Assembly: GCF_013376005.1 (NCBI RefSeq)
Contig: NZ_JABMJK010000007.1
Location: 124,001-188,000 of the forward strand
Length of the DNA: 64,000 bases
Direction of reading: 5' to 3'
Source: Duganella sp. SG902
Lineage (GTDB): Bacteria > Pseudomonadota > Gammaproteobacteria > Burkholderiales > Burkholderiaceae_D
The notes beneath the pieces were generated by a model that was not told the origin of the DNA, did no database searches, and saw only the letters and a list, made by a program, of their open reading frames with translations. Below, in pieces: positions 9,607-23,868 of this stretch. Each line of letters starts with the position of its first letter. Within the stretch, counting starts at the first letter, position 1. The translations under genes and the position numbers were made by a program.

Positions 9607-10242
9607 TCACGATCGAATGTAGACAGGATGCTTGCGGCGCCAGCCAATTGCCCCGAACAACCCGAGGCCGGCCAGAATCATGGCGTAAAGATCTGGTTCG
9701 GGAACGGCGGCGGTGATGACGAAAGCCATGTCGCCAAGATCGGCTGCTCGGTTCGTTGCGCCGTCCCATTGCAACGCGTCGGCTTGCCCATTGGCGCTGA
9801 TCGCATAGGTCCAGACGCTATTTCCGCGCAATACATGCGTGATGCCCAGCCAATAATTACCAGCCGCGAGGTCGATGGCCAGGCCGTCCACGGTCGCGAG
9901 TAAATAGCCTTGGTCGATGGCGATCGTGGCCACTGACGTGCCGGAATAAAGCGCCGCGCCGCCGTTGGTTGGGGTGGACGTCCATATACTCCACTTGGTT
10001 GCGTCGTAAAAGCCCTCGACAATCCCCACGTTCCAGTTGGCGAACCCGCTTACCGTGGTCGGTGAGGCGAGGGTGAATTGGTCATAGATAGTCCAGGTCC
10101 CGGACCCTCCGCACGCCTTCGGACCGGAGATGCAGTGGTAGCTGTTGTCGGCGGGCGCTCCGTTATCGAACACCACCCCGGCCTGGGCCAAGCCACTAGC
10201 CAACGTCAATGCGACTATCGCGAAGAAGTTTTTGATATTCAT
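9607..10242 (-). CDS. PEP-CTERM sorting-domain protein
   Basis: 211 residues. Signal peptide MNIKNFFAIVALTLASGLAQAG at the N-terminus, a secreted middle region rich in small and aromatic residues, and a C-terminal VPEP motif followed by a hydrophobic helix and basic tail (WRRK). By analogy with the PEP-CTERM/exosortase system it is exported, cleaved and attached to, or released into, the extracellular matrix. ATG 10242 is chosen because GGGGGA lies just upstream; an upstream ATG at 10305 has no such signal. Function of the middle region is unknown. No exosortase gene is in the window. Confidence 0.85.
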   Translation of the reverse strand: MNIKNFFAIVALTLASGLAQAGVVFDNGAPADNSYHCISGPKACGGSGTWTIYDQFTLASPTTVSGFANWNVGIVEGFYDATKWSIWTSTPTNGGAALYSGTSVATIAIDQGYLLATVDGLAIDLAAGNYWLGITHVLRGNSVWTYAISANGQADALQWDGATNRAADLGDMAFVITAAVPEPDLYAMILAGLGLFGAIGWRRKHPVYIRS

Positions 10243-10340
10243 AGATTCCCCCAAATTTGTATCTATTATAATATTTGCAACCGAATGTGGGGGCAGGTTG
10301 TTCAATCGTCCCTCCGGTTCTGCGACACCTCAGCCGCAGC

Positions 10341-10598
10341 CTACCTTCGCAGCGCATCGATGAGCTGTTTCGCCTCCGACAGGAGGAGGGCTACGCATTC
10401 CTGGTCGCTGGAATAGCATCGCCCGCCGGTGCTCAGCACCTGCACCCGGGGATCAACCCACGCGGACGGATCCTCGCCGGGGAGCAGTGTGGCTTCGGCC
10501 ACGGCCGTGTACTTGTTCGGGTGGCCGGCCTCGGTCCTGGCGTTGCACCGTATGGTGATCTCCCAGCCGCGATAAATTTGTTGAAGGATGTGTGGCAT
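10341..10598 (-). CDS. Small hypothetical protein, 85 residues
   Basis: It reads MPHILQQIYRGWEITIRC and continues with a mixed, protein-like composition (LLPGEDPSAWVDPRVQVL near the middle; ECVALLLSEAKQLIDALRR at the C-terminus), predicting a small alpha/beta cytoplasmic protein with no signal peptide. Real-gene composition and a size seen for conserved small proteins of this bacterial group support it, but I do not recognise a family. No strong ribosome binding site precedes ATG 10598. It lies alone between two divergent PEP-CTERM genes. Confidence 0.5.
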   Translation of the reverse strand: MPHILQQIYRGWEITIRCNARTEAGHPNKYTAVAEATLLPGEDPSAWVDPRVQVLSTGGRCYSSDQECVALLLSEAKQLIDALRR

Positions 10599-10821
10599 AG
10601 CCGGTCTCAGCTGAGCGTTGCGAATAGCATAACGCAACCATCGGCAAGTAATGATTGCTTTTTGCTATCGAATCAAGGTTGATTGTTCTGTCGTGCCCTG
10701 AATAAGCGCCCAAAATCTCCTGGTATGAATTTATTAATTTATTTTGGAAATAGTATTTCCATAACATTATTTTCATTGTATTATTTAATTAAATTTTAAC
10801 AACCGTTAGTCAGGAGCTGGG

Positions 10822-11571
10822 ATGAAGAACCAAAAGTTTGTTGGACTGCTCGCCACCGCTGTCTTCGCGCTGGCCACGTCGTCCGCGGCGACCGCCGCCA
10901 ATTACATCGGGATCAGCGGCGCGCACGCCGACTTTTACTATGACGCGGATTTATATGGCATTGGCACCGCATCGGTGGTGGGCGACAGCATCAGTTTTGC
11001 CTTGCCGTCGTTTTATTCCGCCACCGCGACCTCCAAGACCGCTAACGATAACGCCTCCGAGACTCTTAGCGACAACTTCAACAAGGGCCTGATCGCGGTG
11101 GCCCACACGGGCTATCAGCTCAACGCCAGTCTGACCACCTCTGTCACGGTGGAATTCATCAACACCGGCGGCAGAAGCAACGGCATGCTCCAGGAAAGCT
11201 ACTATGTCTACGAGGGTGGCTATTACAACGGCCATGTCACCAGGTCGTCGCGCCTGTTCATCGGATCGTCGGCGAATTTTTATGAAAGCTTCACTTCGCC
11301 AGGCACCGTGATTAAGAGTTCCGCTCCGGATACGGATTTTGGCTCGGGCCTGTATTCCACCCTGATCGTCGAGGATGGTTTCTACTACTCGGCTGGTCTA
11401 CTGGGCTTGGGTAGCGCCAGCACCAGCGTCACCTCTGTGAGTTACGGTTTTACGGCGCTGACCATCGGCACACCGCCGATCACGCCGGTGCCCGAACCTG
11501 AGACGTATGCCATGCTGCTGGCCGGATTGGGAGTGCTCGCCGCCGCCAGCCGCCGTCGCAAGCAAGGCTGA
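10822..11571 (+). CDS. PEP-CTERM protein, paralogue A
   Basis: 249 residues. Cleavable signal peptide ending TAANYIG, then a beta-rich body with many Ser, Thr, Tyr and Gly, then VPEPETYAMLLAGLGVLAAASRRRKQG, a textbook PEP-CTERM tail. The N-terminal NYIGISGAHADFYYDADLYG aligns with NYVTLSGVNVDFLVDADYFD in the next gene, so the two are tandem duplicates of one fold. AGGAG precedes the start by about six bases. The upstream 180 bases are strongly AT-rich and probably hold the promoter. Likely a surface or matrix protein; its exact role is unknown. Confidence 0.85.
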   Translation: MKNQKFVGLLATAVFALATSSAATAANYIGISGAHADFYYDADLYGIGTASVVGDSISFALPSFYSATATSKTANDNASETLSDNFNKGLIAVAHTGYQLNASLTTSVTVEFINTGGRSNGMLQESYYVYEGGYYNGHVTRSSRLFIGSSANFYESFTSPGTVIKSSAPDTDFGSGLYSTLIVEDGFYYSAGLLGLGSASTSVTSVSYGFTALTIGTPPITPVPEPETYAMLLAGLGVLAAASRRRKQG

Positions 11572-11607
11572 TGCAACTTTAATGCAACCATTTTCGAAGG
11601 AATGACT

Positions 11608-12369
11608 GTGAAGATATTTAGATCCCTACGCGTGGTTTTGCCCGCTTTGTTGACGATGGGTGTGACAGCCGGCGCCCAAGCCGCCAATTATGTGACGCTG
11701 AGCGGCGTCAATGTGGACTTCCTGGTGGATGCTGACTATTTTGACCTCGGTGGCGTAATGGTGACCGGCAACGCGATTGCCTTTAACTTCGCGCCGGACC
11801 GCTATGTGACCAGTGTTGAGAACACGCGTCCGAGCCGTCTGGGCGATTCCACTTTCTATGGCAGCACAGCCACGCGTGGCCTATTGGTGATCGCCCACCA
11901 GGGCTACGACCTGGGCAGCTCCTTTACCAGCAATGCCACTGCCAATTACGTGCGCTCGGCGAACGCGGATAACGGTGGGAATGTGTACATCAGCAGCAAG
12001 GGGTACATCGGCAGCTACGCGGGCGGTGTATTTTCCGGCGACACCGTGAGCGATTCGAGTTCATTCATCAACTTTAGCTACAGCAAGGCCAACATTACTT
12101 ATTACAGCAACTTCAGCTCGTCCACCACCGCAACGAATGCGCTCGCATTGGATGTTGGCTTTAATGCTTCGCTGTGGGTTTCCGGCCTCGGTTCGGCATC
12201 GGCCGGCGCCACCAGCCTGACCTATCAGTTCACCGCCGTGGCCGACGGTTCGCCGCTGCCTCCGCCGGGCAGCCTGGTGCCGCCAGTGAGCAATGTGCCG
12301 GAACCTGGAACCTACGCGATGCTGCTGGCCGGTTTGGGCTTGCTGGGCCTGGTTCGCCGTCGCAAGTAG
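11608..12369 (+). CDS. PEP-CTERM protein, paralogue B
   Basis: About 253 residues with signal peptide, beta-rich extracellular body and NVPEPGTYAMLLAGLGLLGLVRRRK at the end. It is a tandem paralogue of the preceding gene, 36 bases downstream, and probably shares its transcript. Start: AAGGA at 11597-11601 is only zero bases from ATG 11602 but six bases from the in-frame GTG at 11608, so GTG is preferred; the difference is two residues. The gene is convergent with the hybrid kinase gene, whose end lies 23 bases away. Function beyond surface sorting is unknown. Confidence 0.85.
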   Translation: MKIFRSLRVVLPALLTMGVTAGAQAANYVTLSGVNVDFLVDADYFDLGGVMVTGNAIAFNFAPDRYVTSVENTRPSRLGDSTFYGSTATRGLLVIAHQGYDLGSSFTSNATANYVRSANADNGGNVYISSKGYIGSYAGGVFSGDTVSDSSSFINFSYSKANITYYSNFSSSTTATNALALDVGFNASLWVSGLGSASAGATSLTYQFTAVADGSPLPPPGSLVPPVSNVPEPGTYAMLLAGLGLLGLVRRRK

Positions 12370-12392
12370 CAAGCATTTCCCGCGACATCTCG

Positions 12393-17636
<5,244 letters not shown>

Positions 17637-17741
17637 CCGCCGCCCCCGCTAGATGTCCCCTGTTGCACAGATTACCATTTCCCTGGAATGCCAGACATCA
17701 GCAATGCCTGACAGCGGGGTAGGGAAATCCCTGCTATTACC

Positions 17742-17760
17742 GCGCGGCGGCCCGCCGCGC
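17742..17760. repeat. Perfect inverted repeat in divergent promoter region
   Basis: GCGCGGCGG and CCGCCGCGC are separated by one C. A second dyad, AGGGA-AA-TCCCT, lies at 17721-17732. Both lie between the divergently read kinase and GGDEF-EAL genes. They may be regulator sites or part of the kinase 5' leader; no T-tract follows in either direction. A TATAAT at 17837-17842 is the likely -10 of the GGDEF-EAL gene. Confidence 0.5.
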
Positions 17761-17878
17761 CATGGGCCACGCGATCGGCCCGATTTCTGACCTGAAAATA
17801 AGGATTTCCTGATGGAGGATATTGCCCCGAAATTACTATAATTGCTTATTCGCAACGCACGACTGATCATGCAAAACC

Positions 17879-19903
17879 ATGAGCCACGGAGATCCCAACA
17901 AGACGGACTACATCCCGCTGGACCGGCATATCAAGTCCATCTCCCGTTACTACCTGGGCACGCTGGCGGCGGTGATCGTCATCGTGCTGATCATTTACGC
18001 CGCCATGCAGGTGGTGCTGGAACGGCATTCCGTGCAGCAGAGCATCAGCTTTCTCACCAGCAACCAGTTCATCCAATTCCAGCAGCTCAAGGGCACCGCC
18101 CGGGCCTTGATGCGCGGCGCCACCAACGAGGTGGTGCCGGACAATGTGCTGAACCACATGATCGACGATCTCAACCAGCAAATCGCCGGCATCAGGGACA
18201 CTGGCGCCCGGCTGCACCGCCTGCGCCTGCAGCTCGACAAGGACGCCCGGCCCAGCGATCTTGACCTGCGTCTCGCCGCCTTCATCGAGCGCGCCGAGAA
18301 GCTCGGCAAGTTCAGCAACGACAGCCGCAGCCGGCATTACTCGTTCTGGGGGCCGATAGATTTCGCCGCCGCCTCCGACGGCGCCATCATGCGCGGTTTC
18401 CAGCTGGAGGTCGCGCAGTCGTTCGACAAGAGCCAGGACAGCATCGTCGCGGCCAAGCGGATCAGCGCCCTGTTGATCCTGTCGCTGCTGGCCGCGCTTT
18501 GCCTGGTCGGGGCGCTGGTCATTCTTCCGCTGCTGAGGAAGCTGCGCACCGAAAACGACAAGAAGGAGGCCTTCGAACGCGAGCTGTCGGTGCTGGTGCA
18601 CAAGGATAGCCTGACCGGCCTGTGCAACCGCCGCTCGTTCAATCAACAGCTGGAGCGGCTGGTCCAGCCGCGCCACGCGGATGGCGGCCAGCCGGCGTCC
18701 GCCCCGTTCGCGCTGCTGTTGATCGACCTCGATGATTTCAAGGCCGTCAACGACACCTTCGGACACCAAACCGGCGACCGGCTGCTGATCGAGGCGGCGC
18801 GGCGCATCACCTCCAGCCTGGCGGCCGGCGCCATCGCGGCGCGGCTGGGCGGCGATGAATTCGCGGTGCTGGCGCCCGGCGTCGCCGACAACGCGGCGGC
18901 CGAGGCGCTGGTGGCGCGCCTGCGCGCGCTGCTGGTGGTGCCGTTCGCGTTCGAGGGCCACACCCACCGCATCTGCGCCAGCATCGGCGGCGCCATCTTC
19001 CCCGAGCACGGCGCCGACGGCAAGGCCCTGATCCGCTGCGCCGACCTGGCGCTGTACGCCGCGAAGGTGGAACGCAACAGCGAGGTCATGTTCAACGCCG
19101 CGCTCATGGCCGACCGCCTGGCGGAAAGCCGGCTGCGCGCCGAGCTGTACCAGGCGGTCGAGGCGGGCGAGTTCCTGGTGTATTATCAACCAAAGATCGA
19201 TATCCGCACCGGCCGCCACCTGGCGTTCGAGGCGCTGGTGCGCTGGCGCCATCCGCAGCTCGGCATCCTGCCGCCGGGACGCTTCCTGCATCTGCTCGAC
19301 ACGGCGCCGCTGATGACGGCGATGACCGAGATCGTCGTGAACAGGGTGGCCGCGGACATCCGCGGCTGGCGCGACGCCGGCCTGGAGTTTGGCAGCGTGG
19401 CCATCAACATGCCCGAGACCGCCCTGATATCCGACGCCGGCTACGGCATGTTGAGCGGCGCGGTGCAGCGGCATGCGATCGAATGGAGCGACCTCGCGAT
19501 CGAAATCACCGAGGACGTCTTTGTGAACAAATACGCGCAGCAAATCCTGGCCACCGTCCTCAAGCTGCGCGAGCGCGGGGTATCGATCGCGCTCGACGAT
19601 TTCGGCACCGGCTTCGCCTCGCTGACCAACCTCCGGAATTTCCATTTCGACGACATCAAGATCGACCGCAGCTTCGTGTCCGAAATCGGCAAGGAGGTCA
19701 AGTCGGAGCAGATCATCAAGGCCATGATCAATCTCGCCGCCAATCTCGGCAAGCGCTGCGTGGCCGAAGGCGTGGAGACGGAGGAGCAGGTCCTGTTCCT
19801 GCGGCAGGCCGGCTGCGTCATCGCGCAGGGCTATTTCTATGCACAACCCCAGCCGTTCGAGGCCGCGACGCCCAGCCTGGCGTCCGCCTTGGCGATTTCA
19901 TGA
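17879..19903 (+). CDS. Membrane GGDEF-EAL cyclic di-GMP turnover protein
   Basis: 674 residues. Two transmembrane helices (about 25-45 and 200-220) bracket a periplasmic sensor loop of about 150 residues. The GGDEF domain has RLGGDEFAVL near residue 322 but no RxxD inhibitory site in front of it. The EAL domain begins with FEALVRWRHP near residue 449 and keeps IEITEDVF, LDDFGTGFASL, IKIDRSFV, EGVETEEQ and AQGYFYAQP, so phosphodiesterase activity is predicted; GGDEF also looks intact. The next gene, a periplasmic sugar-binding protein, starts 16 bases later, which suggests that the binding protein supplies the signal to the periplasmic loop. ATG 17879 has only a weak ribosome site. Confidence 0.88.
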   Translation: MSHGDPNKTDYIPLDRHIKSISRYYLGTLAAVIVIVLIIYAAMQVVLERHSVQQSISFLTSNQFIQFQQLKGTARALMRGATNEVVPDNVLNHMIDDLNQQIAGIRDTGARLHRLRLQLDKDARPSDLDLRLAAFIERAEKLGKFSNDSRSRHYSFWGPIDFAAASDGAIMRGFQLEVAQSFDKSQDSIVAAKRISALLILSLLAALCLVGALVILPLLRKLRTENDKKEAFERELSVLVHKDSLTGLCNRRSFNQQLERLVQPRHADGGQPASAPFALLLIDLDDFKAVNDTFGHQTGDRLLIEAARRITSSLAAGAIAARLGGDEFAVLAPGVADNAAAEALVARLRALLVVPFAFEGHTHRICASIGGAIFPEHGADGKALIRCADLALYAAKVERNSEVMFNAALMADRLAESRLRAELYQAVEAGEFLVYYQPKIDIRTGRHLAFEALVRWRHPQLGILPPGRFLHLLDTAPLMTAMTEIVVNRVAADIRGWRDAGLEFGSVAINMPETALISDAGYGMLSGAVQRHAIEWSDLAIEITEDVFVNKYAQQILATVLKLRERGVSIALDDFGTGFASLTNLRNFHFDDIKIDRSFVSEIGKEVKSEQIIKAMINLAANLGKRCVAEGVETEEQVLFLRQAGCVIAQGYFYAQPQPFEAATPSLASALAIS

Positions 19904-19919
19904 CGGGACGGATAGCACC

Positions 19920-21173
19920 ATGAGCACACGCAGACCCTCGATGAGCGCCGGATGCGCGGCCCTGCTGCTCGCGGCCGCCGGCGCGGCCCATGCCCAGGCC
20001 CCTGCCGCGCCGGCGGTGGAGGTCGCGCACTACTGGGTCTCGCCCAGCGAGCGCAAGGCGTTCGACGTCTACCGCGACGCCTGGCGCGGGCTGGGCGGCA
20101 AGTGGTTCGATCTGCCGTCCCGCAACAAGCTGGCGCAGGTGAACATGGCCACCGAGATGATCGCCAACGGTTATCCCCCCGCCGTGATCCAGTGGAACGC
20201 CAATCGGGAAAGCATGGAGCTGGCGTCGATGGGCGTGATCCAGGATATCGACGAAGTCGCGGCCGCCGATCACTGGCGCGATTTCCTGCCACGGAATTTG
20301 ATCAATCACATCAGCTACAAGGGGCATATCTATTTCGCGCCGGTCGATATCCACGCCGAGAACTGGGTCTGGACCAACAAGAAGATATTCGACGAGTTGA
20401 AACTCATCCCGCCGACCAGCTGGGAAGGTGTGCTGGCCAGCGCGGCGAAAATCAAGCAGGCCGGCTACACCCCCATCGCGCTCGGATCGGGCGCGTGGGA
20501 GATTTCCTTGCTCTTCAACGACATCGTCTACGCCGTCTACGGACCCGACGGGTACAACCGCCTGCTGGCGGGGGGCGATTCCAACGCCGCCATGGAGCCG
20601 GCGATGCTCAAGGCGCTGGACATCCTGCGGCGCCTGAGCGCCTTTGTCGATCCGGCCCGGAGCGGCAAGACCTGGGTCGACGCCACGCTCTCGGTGGGGC
20701 GGGGCCGGGCGGCCATGCAGTTCATGGGCGACTACGCAAAAGGGGAGCTGGAGCAGGCCGGCCTGAAGGTCGACAGGGATTTCCGCTGCACGCTGGCGCC
20801 GGGGACGGAGTCGATTTACTTCGTCGTGATCGACGCGTTCGCGTTTCCGGTCTCGAATAACGAGCAGGTGCGCCGTTCCCAGCGGCTGTTCGCGCGCCAG
20901 CTCATGAATGTCAACAACCAGCTCGCCTTCAACCGCATCAAGGGATCGATCCCGCCGCGCACCGACATCCAGCGCAGCCATCTCGACACCTGCGGCAAGG
21001 TCGGCCTGGATCTGATTTCGCGCGAGAACGGGCAGGTGTTCGCGCAATCCATGCTCATGCCGCCGCAAATGTCGCAGGGGTGGATCGATATCGTGGCCGA
21101 CTACTTCAACAATCCAAAGATCCCGCCCCTGCAGACCCAGCGCCAGCTGGCGGAGGTGCTGTCGCAAAAATGA
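19920..21173 (+). CDS. Periplasmic sugar-type solute-binding protein (family 1)
   Basis: 417 residues with signal peptide ending AAHAQ. The body resembles extracellular solute-binding family 1 proteins for sugars (VEVAHYWVSPSERKAF at the start, NGYPPAVIQWNA, PPTSWEGVLASAAKIKQAGYTPIALG in the middle). No permease or ABC ATPase gene is nearby. The gene starts 16 bases after the GGDEF-EAL gene, so the two are probably one operon and the protein may be a receptor subunit rather than a transporter subunit. Start ATG 19920 rather than 19839 because it gives a normal signal peptide and avoids overlap. The family is clear; the ligand is not. Confidence 0.82.
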   Translation: MSTRRPSMSAGCAALLLAAAGAAHAQAPAAPAVEVAHYWVSPSERKAFDVYRDAWRGLGGKWFDLPSRNKLAQVNMATEMIANGYPPAVIQWNANRESMELASMGVIQDIDEVAAADHWRDFLPRNLINHISYKGHIYFAPVDIHAENWVWTNKKIFDELKLIPPTSWEGVLASAAKIKQAGYTPIALGSGAWEISLLFNDIVYAVYGPDGYNRLLAGGDSNAAMEPAMLKALDILRRLSAFVDPARSGKTWVDATLSVGRGRAAMQFMGDYAKGELEQAGLKVDRDFRCTLAPGTESIYFVVIDAFAFPVSNNEQVRRSQRLFARQLMNVNNQLAFNRIKGSIPPRTDIQRSHLDTCGKVGLDLISRENGQVFAQSMLMPPQMSQGWIDIVADYFNNPKIPPLQTQRQLAEVLSQK

Positions 21174-21185
21174 GGCGCGGCGGCG

Positions 21186-22496
21186 CTAGCGCGCCGGCAG
21201 CACGGTGCCGCGCAGCGCGCCGAAGCCGATGCGCGGATGGCGGCCGGCCCTGGTCCAGCCGCGCATCTCGATGGTGTCGCCATCCTCCAGGAACAGCCGC
21301 TGTTCGCCGCCAGGCAAGGTCAGCGGCTGTTTGCCGTTGGCGGTCAGTTCCAGCAAGGAGCCGGCTTCCTCCGGCAGCGGGCCCGACTGCGTGCCCGATC
21401 CCAGCAGGTCGCCGGCCTGCAAGGCGCAACCGTTGACGGTGTGGTGCGCCAGCAGCTGCGCCACGGTCCAGTAGGAATGGCGGAAGTTGGACTGCGAGAT
21501 GCGCGCCGGCGCGATACCGTCGCGGCGCATGGCGGCCGTTTGCAGCAGCACCTCCAGTTCGATGTCGAAGCCGCCGCTGTCGCGCAGCGCCGGGTAATCG
21601 AGGTAGGGCAGCGGCTGCGGATCGGCGGCGTCGCGCCGCCACGCGGCGCGGTACGGCGCCAGCGCTTCCAGCGTGACGATCCATGGCGAGATGGTGGTGG
21701 CGAAGTTCTTCGACAGGAACGGCCCCAGCGGCTGGTATTCCCACGCCTGCAAATCGCGCGCCGACCAGTCGTTGAGCAGGCACAGGCCGAACACGTGCCG
21801 CTCGGCGTCGGCCGCCGCGATCGGCTCGCCGCGTTCATTGCCGCCGCCGACGAAGATGCCCACCTCCAGCTCATAGTCCAGCCGCTGGCTGGGGCCGAAC
21901 ACCGGCGCGGCCTCGGTGGCGCCGCGCGTCTGGCCGCGCGGGCGGTGGAAGGCCTGGCCCGAGACGCCGATGGTGGAGGCGCGCCCGTGGTAGCCGATCG
22001 GCACCCATTTGTAGTTGGGCAGCAGCGGGTTGTCCGGGCGGAACAGCTTGCCCACCGCCGTGGCGTGATGGATGGAGGTGTAGAAGTCGGTGTAGTCGCC
22101 GATCCGCGCCGGCACCGCGAATTCCGCCTCGGCCTGCGGCACCAGGATTTCGGGGCGCGGCGTGGCGTTGTCGCGCAGCAGGCGCGACAGGGCAAGGCGC
22201 AGCGCCGACCACGCGGCTGGGCCGGCTTCCATCAGCGCGTTGAGGTTGGAGCGCGCGCCCAGCATGGCGGCCGAGCGCGCCAGCGGATCGGCGTCCTCCA
22301 GCGCCGGGCCGAGCGCGGCCAGCGCGGCGATCTGGTCGCCGATGGCGACGCCGCCGCCGAACACGGCATCGCGGTCGGCGCGGCGGAACAGGCAGAACGG
22401 CAGGTTCTGGATCGGGAAGTCGGTGTCCGCCGTGTTGGCCGAGGCCACCCAGCTGCGCAGCGCCGGGTCGTGGGTTTCGTTCAGTTGCATGCTCAT
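21186..22496 (-). CDS. fahA: Fumarylacetoacetase
   Basis: 436 residues. Hydrolyses 4-fumarylacetoacetate to fumarate and acetoacetate, the last step of tyrosine/homogentisate breakdown. Recognised from [49 protein letters not shown] and [21 protein letters not shown], which carry the metal and substrate ligands of the family. ATG 22496 forms an ATGA overlap with the homogentisate dioxygenase stop, so the two are translationally coupled. The maleylacetoacetate isomerase expected between the two steps is not in the window. Confidence 0.95.
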   Translation of the reverse strand: MSMQLNETHDPALRSWVASANTADTDFPIQNLPFCLFRRADRDAVFGGGVAIGDQIAALAALGPALEDADPLARSAAMLGARSNLNALMEAGPAAWSALRLALSRLLRDNATPRPEILVPQAEAEFAVPARIGDYTDFYTSIHHATAVGKLFRPDNPLLPNYKWVPIGYHGRASTIGVSGQAFHRPRGQTRGATEAAPVFGPSQRLDYELEVGIFVGGGNERGEPIAAADAERHVFGLCLLNDWSARDLQAWEYQPLGPFLSKNFATTISPWIVTLEALAPYRAAWRRDAADPQPLPYLDYPALRDSGGFDIELEVLLQTAAMRRDGIAPARISQSNFRHSYWTVAQLLAHHTVNGCALQAGDLLGSGTQSGPLPEEAGSLLELTANGKQPLTLPGGEQRLFLEDGDTIEMRGWTRAGRHPRIGFGALRGTVLPAR

Positions 22497-23764
22497 GCCT
22501 GATTCGGGTTGAAGTTTTTCTTGAAGCCTTGCCAGCACTGGTAGTAGTCCGGCTGCAGTTGCGGCGAGGCCAGCGCGTGCGCGGTCGGCAGGATGACGTT
22601 GATGGTCTCGAACATGAAGGCCATGGTGTGGTCGATTTTTTGCGGCGTGCTGGTGTCGATGGCGCTGGCCTTTTCAAAGGTCGGCGCATCGGGGCCGTGG
22701 CCGCTCATGCAGTTGTGCAGGCTGGCGCCGCCGGGACGGAAGCCGGACGATTTGGCGTCGTACTGGCCTTCGATCAGGCCCATGAACTCGCTGGCGACGT
22801 TGCGGTGGAACCAGGGCGGGCGGAAGGTGTTCTCGGCCGCCAGCCAGCGCGGCGGGAAGATCACGAAGTCCAGCGTGTCCACGCCCGGCGTGTCGGACGG
22901 CGCGTGCAGCACCAGGAAGATCGACGGGTCCGGATGGTCGTAGCTGATCGAGCCGATGGTGTTGAAATGGCGCAGGTCGTACTTGTACGGCGCGTAGTTG
23001 CCATGCCACGCCACCACGTCCAGCGGCGAGTGGCCGATGCGCGCGCTCCACAGGTTGCCGCTGAACTTGGCCACCAGTTCGAAGTCGCCCTCCTTGTCCT
23101 CGTAGGCCGCCTGGGGCGTCAGGAAATCGCGCGGATTGGCCAGGCCGTTGGAGCCGATCGGGCCCATGTCCGGCAGGCGCAGCAGGGCGCCGAAGTTTTC
23201 GCAGAGGTAGCCGCGCGCGCCGCCGTCCGGCAGGCTGACCTGGAAACGCACGCCGCGCGGCACCACGGCGATCTCCTGCGGCTCGATGTCGATCACGCCC
23301 ATTTCGGTGGCGATGCGCAGGCGGCCCTCCTGCGGCACGATCAGCAGTTCGCCGTCGGCGTTGTAGAAGTAGCGGCCGTCCATGTCGCGGTTGGCTGCAT
23401 ACAGGTGGATGGCGCAGCCGGCGTTGCCGGCCATGGTCACCCAGCCCTCGATGAAATCGGTCGGCGCGTCCGGCATCGGCAGCGGATCCCAGCGCAGCTG
23501 GTTGGGCGGCGCGGCGACCTCGTTGAAGTTGCTGACGATGCGACCGTTGCCGATCTGCTTGAAGGGCTGGTGCATGGCGGACGGGCGGATGCGGTACAGC
23601 CAGCTGCGGCGGTTGTGCGCGCGCGGCGCCGTGAAGGCGGTGCCGGATAGTTGTTCCGCGTACAGGCCGTAAGGCGCGCGCTGCGGCGAATTCTGGTGGG
23701 CGGGCAGGGCGCCGGGCAGGGCTTCCGTGGCGAACTCATTGCCGAAGCCGGACAGGTAGCTCAT
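22493..23764 (-). CDS. hmgA: Homogentisate 1,2-dioxygenase
   Basis: 423 residues, the normal length. Opens the ring of homogentisate to maleylacetoacetate using Fe(II). The iron ligands are visible in [14 protein letters not shown] (His and Glu) and [11 protein letters not shown] (His); the N-terminus [19 protein letters not shown] is typical. AAGGAGA lies six bases before ATG 23764, which decides that start over an upstream in-frame ATG at 23803. It is the first gene of a two-gene operon with fahA and is read divergently from a LysR regulator. Confidence 0.96.
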   Translation of the reverse strand: MSYLSGFGNEFATEALPGALPAHQNSPQRAPYGLYAEQLSGTAFTAPRAHNRRSWLYRIRPSAMHQPFKQIGNGRIVSNFNEVAAPPNQLRWDPLPMPDAPTDFIEGWVTMAGNAGCAIHLYAANRDMDGRYFYNADGELLIVPQEGRLRIATEMGVIDIEPQEIAVVPRGVRFQVSLPDGGARGYLCENFGALLRLPDMGPIGSNGLANPRDFLTPQAAYEDKEGDFELVAKFSGNLWSARIGHSPLDVVAWHGNYAPYKYDLRHFNTIGSISYDHPDPSIFLVLHAPSDTPGVDTLDFVIFPPRWLAAENTFRPPWFHRNVASEFMGLIEGQYDAKSSGFRPGGASLHNCMSGHGPDAPTFEKASAIDTSTPQKIDHTMAFMFETINVILPTAHALASPQLQPDYYQCWQGFKKNFNPNQA

Positions 23765-23851
23765 GGTGTCTCCTTGGTGATCTTGCTGATATCCAGCGCT
23801 CAATGTAGTGCAAACCCATGGGATTTGCGATATAAATGGAAAAATGTGGAC

Positions 23852-23868
23852 TATTTATACTGTAAATA
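23852..23868. promoter_or_regulatory. Probable LysR-regulator binding dyad
   Basis: TATTTA-TACTG-TAAATA is a perfect six-base dyad with a five-base spacer, matching the T-N11-A pattern of LysR boxes. It ends directly at the LysR start codon (23869) and lies about 90 bases upstream of hmgA, so it could serve autoregulation and hmgA control. Confidence 0.55.

Noticed and set aside
17867..19846. 659-codon frame antisense to the GGDEF-EAL gene
   Set aside because: No family features; the plus-strand protein has intact GGDEF and EAL motifs.
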